Part shown: piece by piece, positions 44,023 to 55,194 of the stretch | Layout of the letters: every line of letters begins with the position of its first letter | Numbering within the stretch: position 1 is the stretch's first letter | Notes under the pieces: generated by a model | Seen by the model: the letters and a program-made list of their open reading frames with translations, nothing else | What the model was told of the DNA's origin: nothing | The model's database searches: none | Program-made: the position numbers and the translations under genes | NCBI GenBank assembly: GCA_003215895.1 | Contig: QCJR01000003.1 | Coordinates: 1 to 64,000, forward strand | Direction of reading: 5' to 3' | Length of the DNA: 64,000 bases | From: Prochlorococcus sp. AG-409-D14 | Lineage (GTDB): Bacteria > Cyanobacteriota > Cyanobacteriia > PCC-6307 > Cyanobiaceae

Positions 44023-46223
44023 TTCTTTTTTGTAGCAAGAAACTTAGTATGTATAAGCTTTTGTTTTATAGTCCTGCCATCCAAGCTTTTAAATAATTTT
44101 TTTAATCGATTCAATTCGTCTTCATGACAATTTTTTAGGATAATTTCTCTATATTCACTTCCTAGATTAAGCCACCTTTTAATGATGGAGCTATCAATTT
44201 TTTGATATACAAGCTCAGTCCATTCTTCACAAGAAATATTCCAACCTAATTTTTCTAATTGTAGAATAAATTTTTCTTTATGTTTTTGGTTATTCAACCA
44301 TGTCTCTTCTTTACAAATCAAATCATTCAATAATGTAAAATCAGTATTTTTATTATTGCTATAAACTTCTAAGCTTTTTTTTAAAGAAAGGGCAGGGCCA
44401 GAACATGGGTTACTTATAATCAAACTTAACTCTGTATTAGGTGTACATTTATCAGTAAGAATCGGCCACAATTTAGAAAAATTTATTTCCGAAAAAACTT
44501 TCCAAGGAATCCTTCCTCCAATTACCTCGAATTTGAGATTATCTTCTAATTTTTTAATTGATTCAACTTTTGAATCAATTAAAAGTGGTCGCTCCATTGG
44601 AGCCAAAACGTCTATTTCAGCTAATAACCTAGGATGATTATCTTCTGATACAGCCAAAACAACACCACCTTCACATACCTCTCTTAAAGGCTTTAAATAC
44701 CAAAGCAAAGAACTAGGTGTTAAGACTAAGACCCTATGATTTTTTTTCCAGTTAATACCGGACCATAATTTAATCATCAAGTTTTTTAATCGTTCCCCCT
44801 CTTGCAAAAGTTGTGTAGAGAGCCATTCATCCAAATCTTTATCAACTTTTCCAGAGGTAATAGTTAAAGGATTTTGTTGCTCAACCTCAACCAATGAAGC
44901 TAACTGTTCAGATCTTCTCTCATTCAAAAGACATCGTCTTTGTCCTTCCCATCCATGTTCAGTTGGCTCCCAAAAAATCTCTTTTAGCAAAGTATCTGGC
45001 AAATATTGTTGTGGAACCCAATTGTCTGAAAATAAATGTGGATACCTGTAACCCATGCCATCTCCAAAAGCTTCTTGATCTCGATTTGCATCTTTCAGGT
45101 GCGATGGAACATTTTGCTTTTGGGAATCTTTAACTTTTTGAACTGCCTTAAAAATAGCCTTCACACTATTGCTTTTTTCAGTTGAAGCCAAGTACAAGGT
45201 TGCCTGAGCCAGTGGATAAATGCCCTCTGGCAAACCTATTCGATCAAAAGCCGCGGCGCATGCCTCAACTATGACAATTGCATTAGGATCAGCAAGACCA
45301 ATATCTTCCCCCGCAGCGATGAGCATACGTCTAAAAATGAATCGTGGATTTTCTCCAGCCTCCAACATTCGAGCAAGCCAAAACAATGCCGCATCAGGAT
45401 CCGAACCTCGTAATGACTTAATAAAAGCGCTGATCGTATCAAAATGAGCATCACCTTTTTTGTCGTATAAAACCGCTCTTTCTTGAATTGAATCCTCAGC
45501 AATCTTGAGATCAATACTGATTGAACCATCTTGGTTTGCGATCGTGCTCTCTACAGCAAGTTCAAGCGCATTAAGCAGAATGCGTGCATCGCCATTACAA
45601 ACATCAACCAAATGAGCCTCAGCTTCATTGGCTATATTGATTACTCTCAACCCATAACCCCTTTTCTTATCGCTCAAAGCTCGTTTAAGCAATTTATGTA
45701 ATGCTTGTGAATTCAGACTGTTTAATCGAAATAATCTAGATCTGCTTACCAAAGCTTTATTTACTTCAAAATATGGATTTTCCGTAGTTGCCCCAATCAG
45801 GGTTAAAGTTCCATTTTCAACCCAAGGTAATAAGGCATCTTGTTGAGCAGTATTAAATCTATGGACCTCATCAATAAATAAAATCGTACTTTTACCATAT
45901 TTGTTTAATCTATCGATTGCAGACTCAATCTCAGATCTCAAATCCTTGATGCCAGCCAAGGCAGCATTTACTATACTAAAGTGAGACAGGGTATTTGAGG
46001 CGATAATCCTAGCCAAAGTAGTCTTACCAACTCCAGGTGGTCCATAAAGCAATAAATTACCTACTTTATCAGCAATAATTGAACGTCTCAATAAACGTCC
46101 TTGAGCAAGAATGTGATCTTGACCAACAAATTCATCAAGTGTTTGAGGCCGTAAGCGATCAGCTAAAGGAGCATTATTCTGTATTAGCTGTTCACCATTA
46201 AAAGCAAACAGATCTTTGGCCAA
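44019..46223 (-). CDS. rarA: RarA/MgsA AAA+ ATPase fused to a Rossmann-like domain
   Basis: A 734-aa protein. The first 430 residues are a full Rar[21 protein letters not shown], Walker [13 protein letters not shown], Walker [11 protein letters not shown] and the sensor [11 protein letters not shown]. RarA acts at stalled replication forks. Residues after about 440 form an extra domain with [20 protein letters not shown] and [16 protein letters not shown], resembling a SAM-methyltransferase Rossmann fold. The rest is not recognised. E. coli RarA is about 447 aa, so the extension is the notable part; such fusions are known in cyanobacteria. Confidence 0.88.
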   Translation of the reverse strand: MAKDLFAFNGEQLIQNNAPLADRLRPQTLDEFVGQDHILAQGRLLRRSIIADKVGNLLLYGPPGVGKTTLARIIASNTLSHFSIVNAALAGIKDLRSEIESAIDRLNKYGKSTILFIDEVHRFNTAQQDALLPWVENGTLTLIGATTENPYFEVNKALVSRSRLFRLNSLNSQALHKLLKRALSDKKRGYGLRVINIANEAEAHLVDVCNGDARILLNALELAVESTIANQDGSISIDLKIAEDSIQERAVLYDKKGDAHFDTISAFIKSLRGSDPDAALFWLARMLEAGENPRFIFRRMLIAAGEDIGLADPNAIVIVEACAAAFDRIGLPEGIYPLAQATLYLASTEKSNSVKAIFKAVQKVKDSQKQNVPSHLKDANRDQEAFGDGMGYRYPHLFSDNWVPQQYLPDTLLKEIFWEPTEHGWEGQRRCLLNERRSEQLASLVEVEQQNPLTITSGKVDKDLDEWLSTQLLQEGERLKNLMIKLWSGINWKKNHRVLVLTPSSLLWYLKPLREVCEGGVVLAVSEDNHPRLLAEIDVLAPMERPLLIDSKVESIKKLEDNLKFEVIGGRIPWKVFSEINFSKLWPILTDKCTPNTELSLIISNPCSGPALSLKKSLEVYSNNKNTDFTLLNDLICKEETWLNNQKHKEKFILQLEKLGWNISCEEWTELVYQKIDSSIIKRWLNLGSEYREIILKNCHEDELNRLKKLFKSLDGRTIKQKLIHTKFLATKKN

Positions 46224-46257
46224 AGCTAATAAACAAACATTCTTAATACTCTAAAAG

Positions 46258-46278
46258 CAAAAAAAAACTTATAAAGTT
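46258..46278 (-). terminator. Weak rho-independent-like terminator after pgm
   Basis: On the minus strand AACTT-tat-AAGTT forms a short stem followed directly by a T-run of about seven, 33 bp past the pgm stop. The stem is AT-only, so it is weak; a read-through into rarA is possible. Confidence 0.3.
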
Positions 46279-46311
46279 GTTTTGATGATTTCCAATTAGA
46301 AAGTTTGTGAC

Positions 46312-47961
46312 CTATGTAATAACTGTAGGGACGGACATGCCTGTTCGTTTTGAAATCTCAGCTAAAGAATCAATACTTTTAATTAAAGGAGCCAAGGCTA
46401 ACTGTGGATCTTGGCTGATATCACCATCACTTGGAACAAATCGTTCAAAGTAGACTCTTAATGTGGCTCCTTGAGTTCCAGTTCCAGAAAGTCTCACTAA
46501 CACTCGACTACCATCATCTAATAAAATCCTTAAACCCTGATTAAGCGTAATTGAACCATCAACTGGATCTGTGTAGCTAAAATCATCAGCATTTTTAACT
46601 GTCCTACCAGCAAAAGATTGATCTTTTAAAGTGGGAAGTATGTTACTCAATCTGGAATACAGAGAATTTGCAACTTCAGATGGAATAGATTCATAGTCAT
46701 GACGAGAGTAGTAATGACGACCAAAGAATAGCCAATGATTTTTCATTATCTCAGAAACAGACTTTTTCTTAGACGCAAGTATCTGCAACCAAAAGAGAAC
46801 AGCCCACAATCCATCTTTCTCTCTTACATGATCACTTCCAGTCCCAAAGCTCTCCTCTCCACATAGAGTAATTTTATTAGCGTCCAAAAGATTGCCAAAG
46901 AATTTCCATCCAGTAGGAGTTTCAAAGCAATTGATCCCTAAATGTTTTGCTACAACATCTACAGCGGAACTCGTCGGCATGGAACGAGCCACACCGGATA
47001 AACCTTTGGCATACCCTGGAACACATTCGTAATTAGCAGCTAAAATTGCTAGGCTATCACTAGGGTTTACAAAGCAACCACGTCCTAAAATCATATTTCT
47101 ATCACCATCCCCATCACATGCCGCTCCGAAGGAATATAAATTCCCTTTTAAAAGCAAATCAGCAAGATCTTTTGCATAAGTCAAATTTGGATCAGGATGA
47201 AGACCGCCAAAATCTTCCAAAGGTATTCCATTCCTCACTGTTTCTGCATTAGCTCCTAAATGATCCACAAAAAGACGTTTTGCATATGGTCCTGTAACAG
47301 CATTTAATGCATCAAAAACGACCGGAAAATCATTTTTGATATAGGAACTAATCAAATCAAAATCAAATATTTTTTTCATTAAATCTAAGTAATCTTCTAT
47401 TCCATCAATAATCTCAACAACCATTGAAGCTAATTTGTATTGACCAGGTGAATAAGAATTAGTTGATTGACATTTGATGATCTTATATTCTTTAAGATTT
47501 TTGGAGTAATTATAAATTTGATCAGTTAAAGATTCTGAGGCAGGTCCACCATTTGAGCCATTTAGCTTGACTCCAAAATCACCTTCAAGTCCACCTGGAT
47601 TATGACTAGCAGATAAAATAATTCCACCTATTGCTTTATTCATTCGAATCAAGTTAGAAGCCGCAGGAGTCGACAAGATTCCATCAAAAGTTGTTATGAC
47701 TTTTTGAATTCCATGTGCAGCGGCCATTCGGATAATGATATCAATCGCTCTTTTATTGCCATATCTACCATCACCACCCACAACCAAAACACCTCCTTGC
47801 ACTCCAGGAAGAGAGCTCAAGATTGACTCAATAAAACTCTCAAGGTAATGAGGCTCTTCGAACTGCAAAGTACTTTTTCTTAATCCAGACGTACCTGGTT
47901 TCTGATCAGTAAAAGGTGAGTTTAACTGAACTTTAAGTTGGCTAAATTCTGAAGAAAACAC
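46312..47961 (-). CDS. pgm: Phosphoglucomutase
   Basis: A 549-aa alpha-D-phosphohexomutase of the phosphoglucomutase type. The phosphoserine loop is ILSASHNPGGLEGDFG, the Mg2+ loop is ACDGDGDRNMI, the sugar-binding loop is CGEESFGTGSDHVREKDGLW, and the C-terminal phosphate-binding loop is RLSGTGTQGATLRVYFE. It interconverts glucose-1-phosphate and glucose-6-phosphate, linking glycogen and central metabolism. Confidence 0.95.
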   Translation of the reverse strand: MFSSEFSQLKVQLNSPFTDQKPGTSGLRKSTLQFEEPHYLESFIESILSSLPGVQGGVLVVGGDGRYGNKRAIDIIIRMAAAHGIQKVITTFDGILSTPAASNLIRMNKAIGGIILSASHNPGGLEGDFGVKLNGSNGGPASESLTDQIYNYSKNLKEYKIIKCQSTNSYSPGQYKLASMVVEIIDGIEDYLDLMKKIFDFDLISSYIKNDFPVVFDALNAVTGPYAKRLFVDHLGANAETVRNGIPLEDFGGLHPDPNLTYAKDLADLLLKGNLYSFGAACDGDGDRNMILGRGCFVNPSDSLAILAANYECVPGYAKGLSGVARSMPTSSAVDVVAKHLGINCFETPTGWKFFGNLLDANKITLCGEESFGTGSDHVREKDGLWAVLFWLQILASKKKSVSEIMKNHWLFFGRHYYSRHDYESIPSEVANSLYSRLSNILPTLKDQSFAGRTVKNADDFSYTDPVDGSITLNQGLRILLDDGSRVLVRLSGTGTQGATLRVYFERFVPSDGDISQDPQLALAPLIKSIDSLAEISKRTGMSVPTVIT

Positions 47962-48023
47962 TTTGAAAATAAATTAGTGAATGATATAAAAAATGAATCG
48001 ACAATAAAATGGCAACACTCTAT

Positions 48024-48194
48024 TTAGTGAGGCATTTCAGAAGTACGAAGCATTGCAATAAACCAAAGAGTACTTAATATCAATGCACTTAAAACACCAG
48101 GACCCAGTCCAAAACGCTCAATCGTAGTAGGAATTAATAAAGGAAAAGCAAGAGCGCCTACTAATGGAGTAAAAGCAACAATTAAGCGAACCAT
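48024..48194 (-). CDS. 56-aa two-span membrane protein
   Basis: A frame from ATG 48194 to TAA 48024-48026. Two hydrophobic stretches (LIVAFTPLVGALAFPLLIP and LSALILSTLWFIAML) flank TTIERFGLGPG. The composition is typical for a cyanobacterial small membrane protein and the frame fills most of the gap between pgm and the DUF4912 gene. It lies 19 bp downstream of that gene. I do not recognise the family. Confidence 0.6.
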   Translation of the reverse strand: MVRLIVAFTPLVGALAFPLLIPTTIERFGLGPGVLSALILSTLWFIAMLRTSEMPH

Positions 48195-48213
48195 TAATTA
48201 AGTGGGATTAGAT

Positions 48214-49299
48214 TTAAAACCATTCTGATTCAGCTTTTGAATTTGGATTAGTGTTATCAACTGGAGTAACTCTTTCAAATTTCATCGTTATGTTTCTAGA
48301 ATCAACCCCATCTTTATCTATGGCTTTAATTGAATAGTTCTGAATACCATCTCTGAATGGGACTTGCAATCTAAAAGTTCCATCATTTGCTAAAGGAACC
48401 TCTTCATCTTCAATAAACAATTTAGCTGAGGGATCAGTGGCTCCATACACAATTAATTCAGCGTCAGCAACTAACCAAAAAGAACGAGCTTGAGGGACCC
48501 CTCCAATACCAGATTCATTCAAACCACTAGCCCAAAGCCCACTACCAGATTCATTATTTAAATTTAGATCTCTTGGAACACCCTCTTGGAATTCTTCTGA
48601 ACCCACTCTTCGAGATCTAAATTGTGTGGTCGCTGATTGATACAAACGCTCATGCAAGCCACTATCTGGTTGTTCTGATGAAAAACTTTCTATCTTAGGA
48701 TCAGATGAGGTAACTGGTGCTTCCAGGCTAAACGGAACAAATTGATCAAGAATTTGTTCACTTGGATGAAGTGAGGGTACTTTGGCTGAAGATGAATGAG
48801 CAAGTGACATCCATTTATGACCAATTCGATAACCGAGTTCAACCTTGTAATCTCTTCCACCTAAAGGAATAGGCAAGTACCACTCTGTACTGTGACTATC
48901 AACAACTACTTCTTGAAGAGTTCCAGGATTAGCTTCTCCATTATTTTTATTGGTTACATCAGCTAAACGCAAACAAAGCCTATTAGCCCCTTCATTTTGA
49001 GCATTAGAGCGATCAGAATCTGATATCTCCCAAAATACGTATGCCCACTCTGGATCACGAGGAAGAAAAACTACTTTGGTCTCGGCAGAACTTGAGTATG
49101 TAATTTCGCTAGATGGTTGAACTTTATTGTTAATCAACTGTTTTTCTAATTCCTTTTTTTCTTGGTAGAGAAAAACACCTTTAACTAAATCAGCCTTTGA
49201 TTTTCTACTATAAAGGGGAATACCAAGTTCACTAGCTTTAATACGAAGCTGACGAAGTGTTAAACGTGACAGGGATTCTTGATCAAAAGTCACGCCCAT
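48214..49299 (-). CDS. DUF4912-domain protein with SAP/Rho-N-like start
   Basis: GGAGG lies three bases before ATG 49299, so I prefer this start (361 aa) to the upstream one at 49389. The N-terminus (LTLRQLRIKASELGIPLYSR, KSKADLV) resembles a SAP/Rho-N helix pair. The DUF4912 domain follows, marked by VVFLPRDPEWAYVFWEISDS and ending near LGYRIG. A C-terminal part has a beta-sandwich-like segment (IVYGATDPSAKLFIEDEEVP). DUF4912 is common in cyanobacteria; function unknown, possibly nucleic-acid or envelope related. Confidence 0.8.
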   Translation of the reverse strand: MGVTFDQESLSRLTLRQLRIKASELGIPLYSRKSKADLVKGVFLYQEKKELEKQLINNKVQPSSEITYSSSAETKVVFLPRDPEWAYVFWEISDSDRSNAQNEGANRLCLRLADVTNKNNGEANPGTLQEVVVDSHSTEWYLPIPLGGRDYKVELGYRIGHKWMSLAHSSSAKVPSLHPSEQILDQFVPFSLEAPVTSSDPKIESFSSEQPDSGLHERLYQSATTQFRSRRVGSEEFQEGVPRDLNLNNESGSGLWASGLNESGIGGVPQARSFWLVADAELIVYGATDPSAKLFIEDEEVPLANDGTFRLQVPFRDGIQNYSIKAIDKDGVDSRNITMKFERVTPVDNTNPNSKAESEWF

Positions 49300-49579
49300 A
49301 AACCTCCATTTTTTGTTTGGGATCAGTGCGATAAGTATGTGATGAAATGTGCTCTTCTCGTTGGTGTGGTCAGCATCTACTGACTCCAAGAAGAGATCAA
49401 AAAGTGGTATCTGCAGACAAAAAGCGTTGCGATAACTAAAAACTAGGAGTTCATTACCAATCCACGAATTTCAAAGTCAACCAACAAATCAAATCCAAAT
49501 TTTAAATATTTTGAAGACTTTTTTCTTTGGGATCACTTTCTTAAAATAAATTTCTTCTAATCTAGGAACTAAAACGATT

Positions 49580-49939
49580 TCAAACCTCATATGCATCAAT
49601 TAAATTTCTCAATGTCAAATCCAATGGGGCAACTTTTAAATCATTTGACAATCTTTCAAGCTGGATAGCTGCTCCAGAAAATTGCTCGAACATAATCTGC
49701 ACAAACTCGTCATCTTTCATCATGATGGGATTCTTTAAGCACCATTCAAGCCATTCTTCCTTCCCAGGGATCAAACCTTTTGGACTCTCATTGCTCATGG
49801 ATTTAAAACATTGCAAGCAATGTGCAAGCATTCTTAAATGATGTTTTTCACTAGCTGAAAGGTTAGTCAAGCCGATCAAATTTATATCCTCTTTACTTAA
49901 AGGACTATTTTTAGAATTATCATTAAAATTAGATTCCAT
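49580..49939 (-). CDS. Conserved hypothetical protein
   Basis: A 119-aa mostly helical soluble protein with four cysteines or fewer, including HCLQC in KHHLRMLAHCLQCFKSM and a WLEWC. It has no recognised domain. The composition is coding-like and it sits alone, upstream of the DUF4912 gene (280-bp gap) and divergent from sufB. It is not an ArsR-type or DeoR-type HTH, so it is not the SufR repressor often found at this position. Confidence 0.5.
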   Translation of the reverse strand: MESNFNDNSKNSPLSKEDINLIGLTNLSASEKHHLRMLAHCLQCFKSMSNESPKGLIPGKEEWLEWCLKNPIMMKDDEFVQIMFEQFSGAAIQLERLSNDLKVAPLDLTLRNLIDAYEV

Positions 49940-50418
49940 AATCTGGCAGTGGGATCATCTCTTGTGTTTAAAGTTTAAAAGAATATTTATCTTCAAATAG
50001 GTTTTATCTTATTTTTTTCCACTTATAAACAAGAGAAAGATATTTATGAATTAATTATGACTAGTCCGAAAAAGTAATTGATAGAGCAAATCATCTGTAT
50101 TAATAGGGATTTTCGTAGCTATTTGTATACATTAGAAAATCTTTTATTAATTGAAAAAAGATTAAGAGTCTATTCCAGCACAATTAGAAGTGGAAACGCT
50201 TGTAAGCATTTTGGCTTATGGTGATAAGAGATAAAATTACTTTCGTAACACTGGGTTTTCCCCCATGATTTGACTTAGAATGACATTTGAGATCCAACTA
50301 TCAAAACACTCTGATCCAATGATGAACCCCAAATGTCATAATTGAAGATTATCTTGGATCTTAAAAGCCAAACTTTTCATAAATAAAAACTACTACGACT
50401 TGATTTAATCAAAATAAA
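49940..50418. other. 479-bp region upstream of sufB
   Basis: The longest gap here. No convincing gene is visible in either strand. It must hold the suf promoter. It contains a 10-bp inverted repeat (see 50280-50339), a short symmetrical AAACGCTTGTAAGC segment near 50197, and AT-rich sequence before ATG 50419. I do not see the CAAC-N-GTTG type SufR site known from other cyanobacteria. Confidence 0.5.
50280..50339. repeat. 10-bp perfect inverted repeat upstream of sufB
   Basis: ATGACATTTG at 50280-50289 is exactly complementary to CAAATGTCAT at 50330-50339, with a 40-bp spacer. It lies 80-140 bp before the sufB start. It could be paired operator half-sites or the base of a long hairpin in the 5' leader. 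A 10-bp match is more than expected by chance over this distance, but only modestly. Confidence 0.4.
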
Positions 50419-51861
50419 ATGACCCAATCTAATACTGTCGAAGAAATTGTTTCCCAACCTTATAAATACGGTTTTATAACTGCAATTGAAACTGAAAAGA
50501 TCCCAAAAGGATTGAATGAAGATGTTATTAGGTTAATTTCCGCCAAAAAAAATGAACCAGATTTCTTATTAAAATTTCGTTTAAGAGCTTACGAACAATG
50601 GTTGAAGATGAAAGAACCTGATTGGTCTAGCTTAACTTATTCCAAAGTAGATTATCAGGATCTCGTTTATTATGCAGCCCCAAAACAAGACATAAAGAAG
50701 AAGAGTTTAGATGAAGTTGATCCTAAATTACTAGAAACTTTTGAAAAGCTTGGAATACCACTTAGTGAACAAAAAAGATTATCTAATGTAGCCGTAGATG
50801 CAGTATTTGACAGCGTTTCTATAGCAACCACATACAGGGAAAAGCTAGCTAAACATGGAGTAATATTTTGCTCTATTAGTGAAGCTATTAGCGAATATCC
50901 AGATCTAATTGACAAATATATGGGTACAGTAGTTCCTATAAATGATAACTTTTTTGCAGCCCTAAATTCTGCAGTTTTCAGTGACGGTTCGTTTGTTTAC
51001 ATACCCAAAGGTGTCGAATGTCCAATGGAATTATCATCTTATTTTAGAATAAACTCTGGTGACACTGGCCAATTCGAACGAACTTTAATTATCGCAGAAG
51101 AATCTTCCTCTGTTAGTTATCTAGAGGGCTGTACAGCGCCTATGTTTGATACCAATACACTTCACGCCGCTGTTGTTGAGCTTGTCGCACTCGATAATGC
51201 ATCTATTAAATATTCAACCGTACAAAATTGGTATGCAGGCAATGAGGAGGGAGTTGGTGGAATATATAACTTCGTCACGAAAAGAGGGGAATGTAGAGGT
51301 AAAAAAAGCAAAATAAGCTGGTCTCAAGTGGAAACAGGATCTGCAATTACATGGAAATATCCAAGTTGCGTTTTACAAGGAGACAATTCTATAGGTGAGT
51401 TTTATTCAATTGCACTAACTAATAATTTTCAGAAAGCGGATACTGGGACAAAAATGATTCACATAGGAAAAAATACAAAATCAAAAATCGTAAGTAAAGG
51501 TATCAGTGCTGGACAATCTAAAAATAGCTATCGAGGTCTTGTATCCATTAGCCCAAATGCTGAGGGCTCCAGAAATTACAGTCAATGTGACTCCATGTTG
51601 ATCGGTGACAAAGCCAGTGCAAATACATACCCATATATTCAATCCAAACAACCTCAGTCAAATATTGAACATGAAGCTAGTACTTGTAGGATTTCAGAAG
51701 ATCAACTTTTTTACTTACAAAGTAGAGGAATTGATTTCGAGGAATCAGTTTCAATGTTAGTAAGTGGGTTTTGTAGTGATGTTTTCAATGAATTACCTAT
51801 GGAGTTTGCATCAGAGGCAGATAAACTTTTAGCTTTAAAATTGGAGGGGTCGGTTGGATAA
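50419..51861 (+). CDS. sufB: Fe-S scaffold protein SufB
   Basis: A 480-aa SufB with [40 protein letters not shown] and a conserved C-terminal [20 protein letters not shown]. It builds new clusters with SufC and SufD, receiving sulfur from SufS (SufE is not in the window). First gene of the plus-strand operon sufB-C-D-S. Confidence 0.96.
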   Translation: MTQSNTVEEIVSQPYKYGFITAIETEKIPKGLNEDVIRLISAKKNEPDFLLKFRLRAYEQWLKMKEPDWSSLTYSKVDYQDLVYYAAPKQDIKKKSLDEVDPKLLETFEKLGIPLSEQKRLSNVAVDAVFDSVSIATTYREKLAKHGVIFCSISEAISEYPDLIDKYMGTVVPINDNFFAALNSAVFSDGSFVYIPKGVECPMELSSYFRINSGDTGQFERTLIIAEESSSVSYLEGCTAPMFDTNTLHAAVVELVALDNASIKYSTVQNWYAGNEEGVGGIYNFVTKRGECRGKKSKISWSQVETGSAITWKYPSCVLQGDNSIGEFYSIALTNNFQKADTGTKMIHIGKNTKSKIVSKGISAGQSKNSYRGLVSISPNAEGSRNYSQCDSMLIGDKASANTYPYIQSKQPQSNIEHEASTCRISEDQLFYLQSRGIDFEESVSMLVSGFCSDVFNELPMEFASEADKLLALKLEGSVG

Positions 51862-51911
51862 AAATAAATTAAAACCATACTTTTGCTCTCTACAACTTTC
51901 TCCCTAATTTA

Positions 51912-52703
51912 GTGATTTCATCAACTTCAGAAACAATATTATCTATTGAAGATCTTCATGCCAGTGTTGAAGACCAAGAGATACTTCATGGAGTCAATCT
52001 GGTAGTAAAAGAAGGAGAAATCCATGCGATTATGGGTCGCAATGGAAGCGGAAAAAGTACACTTTCGAAAGTTATAGCAGGTCATCCATCTTACAAAGTT
52101 TTATCAGGATCTATCCAATTTAAAGGTAAGGATATTATTCAGCTAGCACCTGAGGAAAGAGCAAGAATTGGTGTTTTCCTTGGTTTCCAATACCCAGTAG
52201 AAATTCCCGGGGTTAGTAATCTCGAGTTCTTAAGAGTTGCCACCAATTCAAGAAGAAAAGAATTACTAAAAAGTGAATTAGATACTTTTGAATTTGAAGA
52301 TCTAGTAAAAGAAAGGTTGAAAATAGTTGAAATGGATCCAGCCTTTCTAGAAAGAAGCGTAAATGAGGGTTTTTCTGGCGGAGAGAAAAAACGCAACGAG
52401 ATTCTTCAAATGGCTCTTCTTGAACCAGTTATATCAATTCTCGATGAGACTGACTCAGGACTTGATATAGATGCGCTGAGAATTGTTGCATCTGGTATCA
52501 ATAGACTCTCGCAACCAAGTTCGTCAACAATTTTAATAACCCATTATCAAAGATTGCTCAATGAAATTACTCCTGACTTTGTACACATAATGGCTGACGG
52601 AAAAATAATAAAAACCGGCAACAAAGAACTAGCCATAGAGCTTGAGAAATCAGGATATGACTTTATTGATGACAATGCCAAAGAAAAGGAAATGGCAGAA
52701 TGA
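51912..52703 (+). CDS. sufC: Fe-S assembly ATPase SufC
   Basis: A 263-aa ABC-type ATPase. Walker [11 protein letters not shown]-loop [15 protein letters not shown], SufC-specific signature [11 protein letters not shown], and Walker [13 protein letters not shown]. It drives structural change in the SufBCD scaffold. GTG start at 51912, 50 bp after sufB. The last four bases (ATGA) overlap the sufD start, indicating coupled translation. Confidence 0.96.
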   Translation: MISSTSETILSIEDLHASVEDQEILHGVNLVVKEGEIHAIMGRNGSGKSTLSKVIAGHPSYKVLSGSIQFKGKDIIQLAPEERARIGVFLGFQYPVEIPGVSNLEFLRVATNSRRKELLKSELDTFEFEDLVKERLKIVEMDPAFLERSVNEGFSGGEKKRNEILQMALLEPVISILDETDSGLDIDALRIVASGINRLSQPSSSTILITHYQRLLNEITPDFVHIMADGKIIKTGNKELAIELEKSGYDFIDDNAKEKEMAE

Positions 52704-53950
52704 AATCATCAACTTTTTGCAAAGAGTGGCTTGACTCTCTTCCTCAAAATGAAGGTTATTTAAAAAATGAACAATTAATAGGACGAGAATTTCTCTTAGA
52801 AAAAGGGATGCCTTCTAAGAAAGATGAAGCTTGGAGATTATCTAATTTGAATAAGTTAAATAGTTTTTTATCTTTACCAACAATTATCGATAGCGAGGAT
52901 ATTGAATCTACATCCAAAGCCATCTTTCCAGAAAAGGATGAAAATAGAGAAAGAATTATCATTAACCCTAATAAAACGCCAATTTTGAATATTGATCTAC
53001 CCAATGGAATTGAAAAGCTGAGCAACAGAGAAATTGAAGATAATCTCGGCAAAATAGTTAAGTCAACTAATATAAAAAATGACATTTCAGTATGCCTTAA
53101 TCAGGCCTCAAGCAGACAGCTTCTAGCTTTAAAAGTTAAACGTAATTTCAATCAATCATTAGAGATAGTAATTCCTTCAATAGAGGGAAAGTCAATCTCA
53201 ACTAGAATCTTTCTCCTTATAGAGGAGGGAGCAAAATTAGACCTTTTACAAATTTTCACAGGTAATAATAATTCAGCACAAAATCATTTAATCGAAATAA
53301 AACTAGAATCTAAAGTAGAATTAACTCATGGGTTGATTTCCTTAGGTGAAGAGAAAGAATCCTCCTCAATTTGTACTTTAGCCGTAGAACAATCAGAGAA
53401 AAGCAAATATTCACTTCATTCAATTCATCATGGTTGGGATTATGCAAGATTTGAACCAAGAATAATTCAAAGTAAAGGAGAAGCTTCAACTATTATCAAA
53501 GGGCTTCAAGTCACTAAATCAAAAGAACAAATATCCACACACTCTTTAATTAGATTTGAAGGTCCAAATGGAAAGCTTGATCAATTACAAAAAGCTGTAG
53601 CTTCTGAATATTCACATTGCATTTTCAATGGTTCGATTGAAGTTCCTCAAAAAGCACAAAAAACAGAAGCTGCGCAGCTAAGTAGAAATTTATTACTTTC
53701 AAAGCGCGCTAGAATAGATACAAAACCAGAGCTTGAAATAGTTGCTGATGATGTTAGGTGTACTCATGGAGCAACTGTAAGCCAACTCCAAGATGAAGAA
53801 TTATTTTATTTACTTAGTAGAGGTATTGATAATAAGCATGCTAATTCTTTGTTATTAAAAGGATATTATGATGAAGTGATTTCACACTTTCCAAAAAGTG
53901 CTGGGAAGTGGAAATTTATTGAAAAATTAATACAAGACAAAAAAAAGTGA
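52700..53950 (+). CDS. sufD: Fe-S assembly protein SufD
   Basis: A 416-aa SufB paralogue. The C-terminal half has the beta-helix family pattern: [40 protein letters not shown] and [12 protein letters not shown]. It pairs with SufB on the SufC dimer. The start overlaps the sufC stop by 4 bp and the end overlaps sufS by 4 bp. Confidence 0.95.
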   Translation: MKSSTFCKEWLDSLPQNEGYLKNEQLIGREFLLEKGMPSKKDEAWRLSNLNKLNSFLSLPTIIDSEDIESTSKAIFPEKDENRERIIINPNKTPILNIDLPNGIEKLSNREIEDNLGKIVKSTNIKNDISVCLNQASSRQLLALKVKRNFNQSLEIVIPSIEGKSISTRIFLLIEEGAKLDLLQIFTGNNNSAQNHLIEIKLESKVELTHGLISLGEEKESSSICTLAVEQSEKSKYSLHSIHHGWDYARFEPRIIQSKGEASTIIKGLQVTKSKEQISTHSLIRFEGPNGKLDQLQKAVASEYSHCIFNGSIEVPQKAQKTEAAQLSRNLLLSKRARIDTKPELEIVADDVRCTHGATVSQLQDEELFYLLSRGIDNKHANSLLLKGYYDEVISHFPKSAGKWKFIEKLIQDKKK

Positions 53951-55194
53951 AACATTTAATAAAAAATATTGCTGAGAAATGTAGAAATGATTTTCCATTA
54001 TTTAATGGAACACATAATAACTTAATCTATTTAGATCATGCAGCTACTAGTCAAAAGCCGCAAGAAGTTATAGATTCTTTAAAAGAATACTATAGCTTTC
54101 AAAACGCTAACGTTCATAGGGGTGCTCATCAGCTGAGTGCAATCGCAACAGAAAGATTTGAAAATTCAAGAAAGTTAACAGCAAATTTCATTAATAGTAA
54201 TAATGAAAAAGAGATTATTTTTACTAGAAATGCTACGGAAGCTATCAACCTTGTAGCTTATACATGGGGCAATTATGAACTGCAGGAAAACGACGAAATC
54301 TTAATTACTTTAATGGAGCATCATAGTAATATAGTACCTTGGCAACTAATAGCCAATGCAAAAAAATGTAAGCTAATTTATATTAATATTGATAAAAATG
54401 GAAAATTAGATCTTAATGATTTCAGAAGAAAATTGAGTAATAGAACTAAAATAGTCAGTCTTGTTCATGTTAGTAATACACTAGGTTGTTGTAATCCTAT
54501 CGAGGAAATTGCAGACCTTGCTCATCAAAAAGGTAGCGTAGTTCTTTTAGATGCTTGCCAAAGTCTTGCTCATAAGCCGGTAGATATTAAAAAACTTGGT
54601 ATTGATTTTCTGGCAGGATCTTCTCATAAACTTTGCGGGCCTACTGGGATAGGTTTTTTATGGGGTAGAGAAGAAATTTTAAAAAAGATTCCTCCTTTCC
54701 TTGGTGGAGGAGAGATGATTAATGAAGTTTTCAAAGATAACAGCACTTGGGCAGATTTGCCGCATAAATTTGAAGCGGGTACTCCAGCGATTGGGGAAGC
54801 AATCGGTATGGGAACCGCACTCAATTATTTACAATCAATTGGATTAAACGAAATCCATAATTACGAGAAAGAATTAACAAAATATCTTTTTGAAAAATTA
54901 GAGGAGATAGATGATTTAAAGATTCTTGGTCCTAGCCCTGCAATTCAACCTGATAGAGGACCATTAGCAACTTTTTATATAAAAGGTATTCACTCTAATG
55001 ATATTGCTGAGTTACTCGATAACAGCAATATTTGCATAAGGAGTGGTCATCATTGCTGCCAAATACTGCATCGCTTCTATGGGATAAAAAGCACAGCTAG
55101 AGCAAGCTTGAGCTTTACATCTACTCCATCAGAAATTGATTCTCTTACTGAAGAATTAAAATCAGCAATTTCTTTTTTAAAGAAAAATTCTTAA
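53947..55194 (+). CDS. sufS: Cysteine desulfurase SufS
   Basis: A 415-aa PLP enzyme. The PLP lysine is in FLAGSSHKLCGPTG; IYLDHAATSQKPQEVID opens the fold; the persulfide cysteine lies in ICIRSGHHCCQILHRFYGI. It supplies sulfane sulfur to the SufBCD scaffold. GTG start overlapping the sufD stop by 4 bp. It converges on an S9 peptidase with a 4-bp overlap. Confidence 0.95.
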   Translation: MKHLIKNIAEKCRNDFPLFNGTHNNLIYLDHAATSQKPQEVIDSLKEYYSFQNANVHRGAHQLSAIATERFENSRKLTANFINSNNEKEIIFTRNATEAINLVAYTWGNYELQENDEILITLMEHHSNIVPWQLIANAKKCKLIYINIDKNGKLDLNDFRRKLSNRTKIVSLVHVSNTLGCCNPIEEIADLAHQKGSVVLLDACQSLAHKPVDIKKLGIDFLAGSSHKLCGPTGIGFLWGREEILKKIPPFLGGGEMINEVFKDNSTWADLPHKFEAGTPAIGEAIGMGTALNYLQSIGLNEIHNYEKELTKYLFEKLEEIDDLKILGPSPAIQPDRGPLATFYIKGIHSNDIAELLDNSNICIRSGHHCCQILHRFYGIKSTARASLSFTSTPSEIDSLTEELKSAISFLKKNS

